Below the pieces are notes generated by a model. It was not told the DNA's origin and made no database searches. It was given only the letters and a program-made list of their open reading frames with translations. From Herbaspirillum sp. CF444 (GTDB taxonomy: Bacteria > Pseudomonadota > Gammaproteobacteria > Burkholderiales > Burkholderiaceae_D), in contig NZ_AKJW01000007.1 in assembly GCF_000282135.1 (NCBI RefSeq), positions 1 to 64,000 of the forward strand: DNA of 64,000 nucleotides. The letters run 5' to 3'. The translations under genes and the position numbers were made by a program. Shown piece by piece: positions 63,269-64,000 of this stretch; position 1 is the first letter of the stretch; every line of letters begins with the position of its first letter.

Positions 63269-64000
63269 ATGACCTCACTCGTAATTGCAGCAGCGCAGAC
63301 CATCTCGGCACCCGGCGACCTGGCTGCCAACATTGCCCGGCACGTCGACGTCATCTCACAGGCCGGCGCGCAGGGCGTGAATTTGCTGGTGTTTCCCGAG
63401 TTGTCGCTCACGGGCTACGAGCTGCAGGCGGCGCGCGCGCTGGCGATCCGCGCCGACGACGCCATGCTGGCGCCCTTGCATCGGCAGGCGCAAGGTCTTG
63501 GCATGACGGCAGTCGTCGGCGTGCCGCTGGCGGCCGACGACGATACCGGCCGGCCTTATATCGGCGCGGTGGTGCTGGGCGGCGAGGGCGCTCCGGCTTT
63601 CTACGCCAAACAACATCTGTATGGCGACGAGCAAGACCTGTTCAGCCCCGGCCGCCGGAGCAACCTCTGCAACGTGCTTGGCACGCGCGTGGCGCTGGCC
63701 GTCTGCGCCGACATCACGCAGCCCGGACATGTCGCCCAGGCCGCGGCTGCCGACGCCGCGCTCTACGTCGCCGGCGCGGTGGTGACGGGAAAAAGCTACG
63801 CCGCCGAGGCGAGCATGCTGCAAGGCTATTCGGCCCGCTATCGCATCGGCGTGCTGCTGGCCAATCATGGCGGACCGACCGGCGGCTGGCAGGCGGCCGG
63901 CCGCAGCGCGTTCTGGGCCGATGGGACGCTGATCGTGGATGCGCCCGGCGGCGGCGAATGCCTGGTTATCGTTCGCCAGTCAGAGGCCGGTTGGTCGGGC
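63269..64000 (+). CDS. carbon-nitrogen hydrolase (nitrilase superfamily), 3'-truncated by window edge
   Basis: The first 244 residues of a nitrilase-superfamily amidohydrolase. The Glu-Lys-Cys triad is visible: Glu in LVFPELSLTGYE, Lys in FYAKQHLYG and Cys in ALAVCADITQPG. The SARYRIGVLLANHGG strand follows. It probably hydrolyses an amide or carbamoyl compound in the cytoplasm. The Cys motif ADIT rather than the common DxRFP form places it away from classical nitrilases. The frame is open at the window end. Substrate unknown. Confidence 0.87.
   Translation, partial: MTSLVIAAAQTISAPGDLAANIARHVDVISQAGAQGVNLLVFPELSLTGYELQAARALAIRADDAMLAPLHRQAQGLGMTAVVGVPLAADDDTGRPYIGAVVLGGEGAPAFYAKQHLYGDEQDLFSPGRRSNLCNVLGTRVALAVCADITQPGHVAQAAAADAALYVAGAVVTGKSYAAEASMLQGYSARYRIGVLLANHGGPTGGWQAAGRSAFWADGTLIVDAPGGGECLVIVRQSEAGWSG

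Overview
The window looks like a chromosomal segment of a G+C-rich betaproteobacterium, most probably Oxalobacteraceae and close to Herbaspirillum. This rests on protein style, the density of LysR-type regulators (six), lone family-3 solute-binding proteins and NitT/TauT-type ABC transporters. No rRNA, tRNA, CRISPR array, intact insertion sequence or replication origin was recognised. Genus assignment is inference.

Layout. 1-9.2 kb: truncated short-chain dehydrogenase, ABM-fold monooxygenase, divergent metE/metR, exported cupin protein, two orphan solute-binding proteins, a GNAT acetyltransferase and an unknown 240-residue protein. 9.4-14.2 kb: Tam-like methyltransferase, MHS-family carboxylate permease and MmgE/PrpD-family enzyme, divergent from a LysR gene. 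14.2-20.1 kb: split YeeE/YedE sulfur transporter, a REP-like element, then an operon of ABC ATPase, permease, binding protein, amidase and GntR regulator. 20.5-37.9 kb: a surface-protein region with a 1,730-residue autotransporter built from Ig-like modules, divergent from three tandem tail-collar (MdpB-like) proteins and two very large beta-propeller/LamG-type proteins of unknown role. 38-45.1 kb: an aromatic (mandelate-type) module with benzaldehyde-type dehydrogenase, benzoylformate decarboxylase, LysR regulator and aromatic acid/H+ symporter. A 57-bp operator/promoter block is repeated in front of the decarboxylase and the symporter, and a low-G+C membrane-protein gene interrupts the module. 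45.1-53.3 kb: CSS-EAL phosphodiesterase, second REP-like copy, then LysR-linked housekeeping and stress genes. 53.3-59.0 kb: a low-G+C island. 59.0-64 kb: SDR remnant, a large hybrid histidine kinase, and the start of a nitrilase-family amidohydrolase.

The most interesting part is the island. On one strand it carries a 53-residue peptide gene (58493-58654), a HExxH protein resembling peptide-modifying enzymes, a compact ABC exporter, a JmjC/Cupin_4 oxygenase, a LuxR-type regulator and a stand-alone thiamine-phosphate-synthase-like protein. This reads as an undescribed ribosomally synthesised, post-translationally modified peptide (RiPP) cluster. A stem-loop lies between precursor and enzyme genes, and the right border abuts a decayed SDR gene. 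Product, modification and leader-cleavage mechanism are unknown.

Second in interest are the shared 57-bp regulatory block of the aromatic module, which ties regulator, enzymes and transporter into one predicted regulon, and the tail-collar/large-propeller protein locus.
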